Of a DNA stretch of 64,000 nucleotides, positions 63,296 to 64,000 are shown one piece after another. The notes beneath the pieces are model-generated. The model worked only from the letters and a program-made list of their open reading frames with translations. It did no database searches and had not been told where the DNA came from. Numbering within the stretch: position 1 is the first letter of the stretch; each line of letters starts with the position of its first letter. Source of the DNA: Adineta vaga (lineage: Eukaryota; Rotifera); contig CP075492.1 of NCBI GenBank assembly GCA_021613535.1, positions 12,214,001-12,278,000 of the forward strand, in the 5' to 3' direction. A program made the position numbers and the translations under genes.

Positions 63296-64000
63296 ATCTG
63301 ACAAGAACAAATAATAAGACTTATTCATTCTTCAATATATACCGATAAACTTCAAATATATACAAAGTTTTTCTTTCGTTTTGTTTTTTGTATATAAAAA
63401 AAAAAACTATCTCCTATTTAAAAAAAAAGAAAAATCTCCAATCAAAGCCGTCATATCTTTTTATCTTTATCATCATATTTCTTCTTTCTCGAGTAGTTTA
63501 ATACAATGATCACTGTTTTACAGAATCTTTTCTTTTCTGTCTGAAAGAATAGTTTAATCTTAGGCAACCAACTCTTTCTTTTTTGTTTTGTTTGTTAATT
63601 TTCATTGTCTGCTTTCTCTCTTTGTTTTGTCTGTTATTAGTGCGGGATCCTATGGCTGGGTAATCCCAACATTTTTTTGCTCTTTTTTTTTTGCTATCAG
63701 TTTTATTTCACCGAACTTTATCACATGCGCGCTGTATCCTTTCTCTCTCTCTTTTTTTTTCTTTTAACAGAATAAAAATGATAAAGTTCAATAAATCTAT
63801 GCAGAGTTACATAGTAAACCTTATGAATCAATTAATTTAAAAAAACAACAACAACAGATTATTCAATCATAGTATTTAGACTGTACTGTTTAAACTTGTG
63901 AATATTATGATTTTTTTGACGTCACGACAAGTCCGATAATGAGCAAAAAAAAGGTGAAAATCTGGCCGAAGTAGGCAAAATAATGAAAGATTAATCTTCG
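63296..64000. other. 3' region of the intermediate filament gene, window end
   Basis: Pyrimidine-rich and A-rich low-complexity sequence, several AATAAA-like signals (for example near 63771 and 63791). No further gene recognised. Confidence 0.5.

Overview
The window is about 30% GC animal nuclear DNA. Most coding exons are separated by GT-AG introns of about 50-70 bp; the genes are metazoan (Musashi, ORMDL, HCF, GFAT, RPS3A, p24/TMED, epsin, an intermediate filament protein). One intronless sugar hydrolase of bacterial or fungal type (GH78) sits among them. Together with many splice-acceptor-like sites directly upstream of start codons, this fits an invertebrate that uses trans-splicing and takes up foreign genes; a bdelloid rotifer is the best guess. 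The organism call is inference. Exons below were joined by hand: reading phases were checked at each junction where exon coordinates are given, without RNA data.

Layout: 0.7-2.5 kb, membrane-bound acid phosphatase (+) with a one-base break in its catalytic motif. 4.3-13.2 kb, Musashi-type RNA-binding protein (-) with four phase-compatible first or internal exons and a small membrane protein nested on the other strand. 13.9-15.7 kb, a Ly6/quiver-like secreted protein and ORMDL (+). 16.0-17.1 kb, a single-exon divergent GPCR (-). 18.8-21.6 kb, an SLC6 transporter (+). 22.7-23.3 kb, a putative peptide-hormone precursor (-). 23.3-27.0 kb, gene-poor. 27.0-29.6 kb, a C-type lectin domain joined to five membrane spans (+). 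30.2-34.4 kb, host cell factor (-). 35.2-37.1 kb, a decayed alpha-L-rhamnosidase (GH78), interrupted by a 484-bp hAT-like element with a perfect 8-bp target duplication. 38.5-40.8 kb, two F-box genes (-). 41.5-44.8 kb, GFAT (-) with a 69-nt cassette exon. 45.8-46.9 kb, RPS3A (-). 47.5-52.8 kb, four close same-strand genes (TMED, epsin, ADPRM-like phosphatase, 88-aa membrane protein), a possible operon. 54.6-63.3 kb, a lamin-tail intermediate filament gene (+) with alternative heads.

Most genes are housekeeping or signalling genes without an obvious common pathway. TMED and epsin both serve vesicle traffic. I saw no tRNA, rRNA, CRISPR array, viral gene or toxin gene. The most unusual items are the peptide precursor, the lectin/five-span receptor, the hAT insertion in the foreign hydrolase, the single-RRM Musashi exons and the possible operon.
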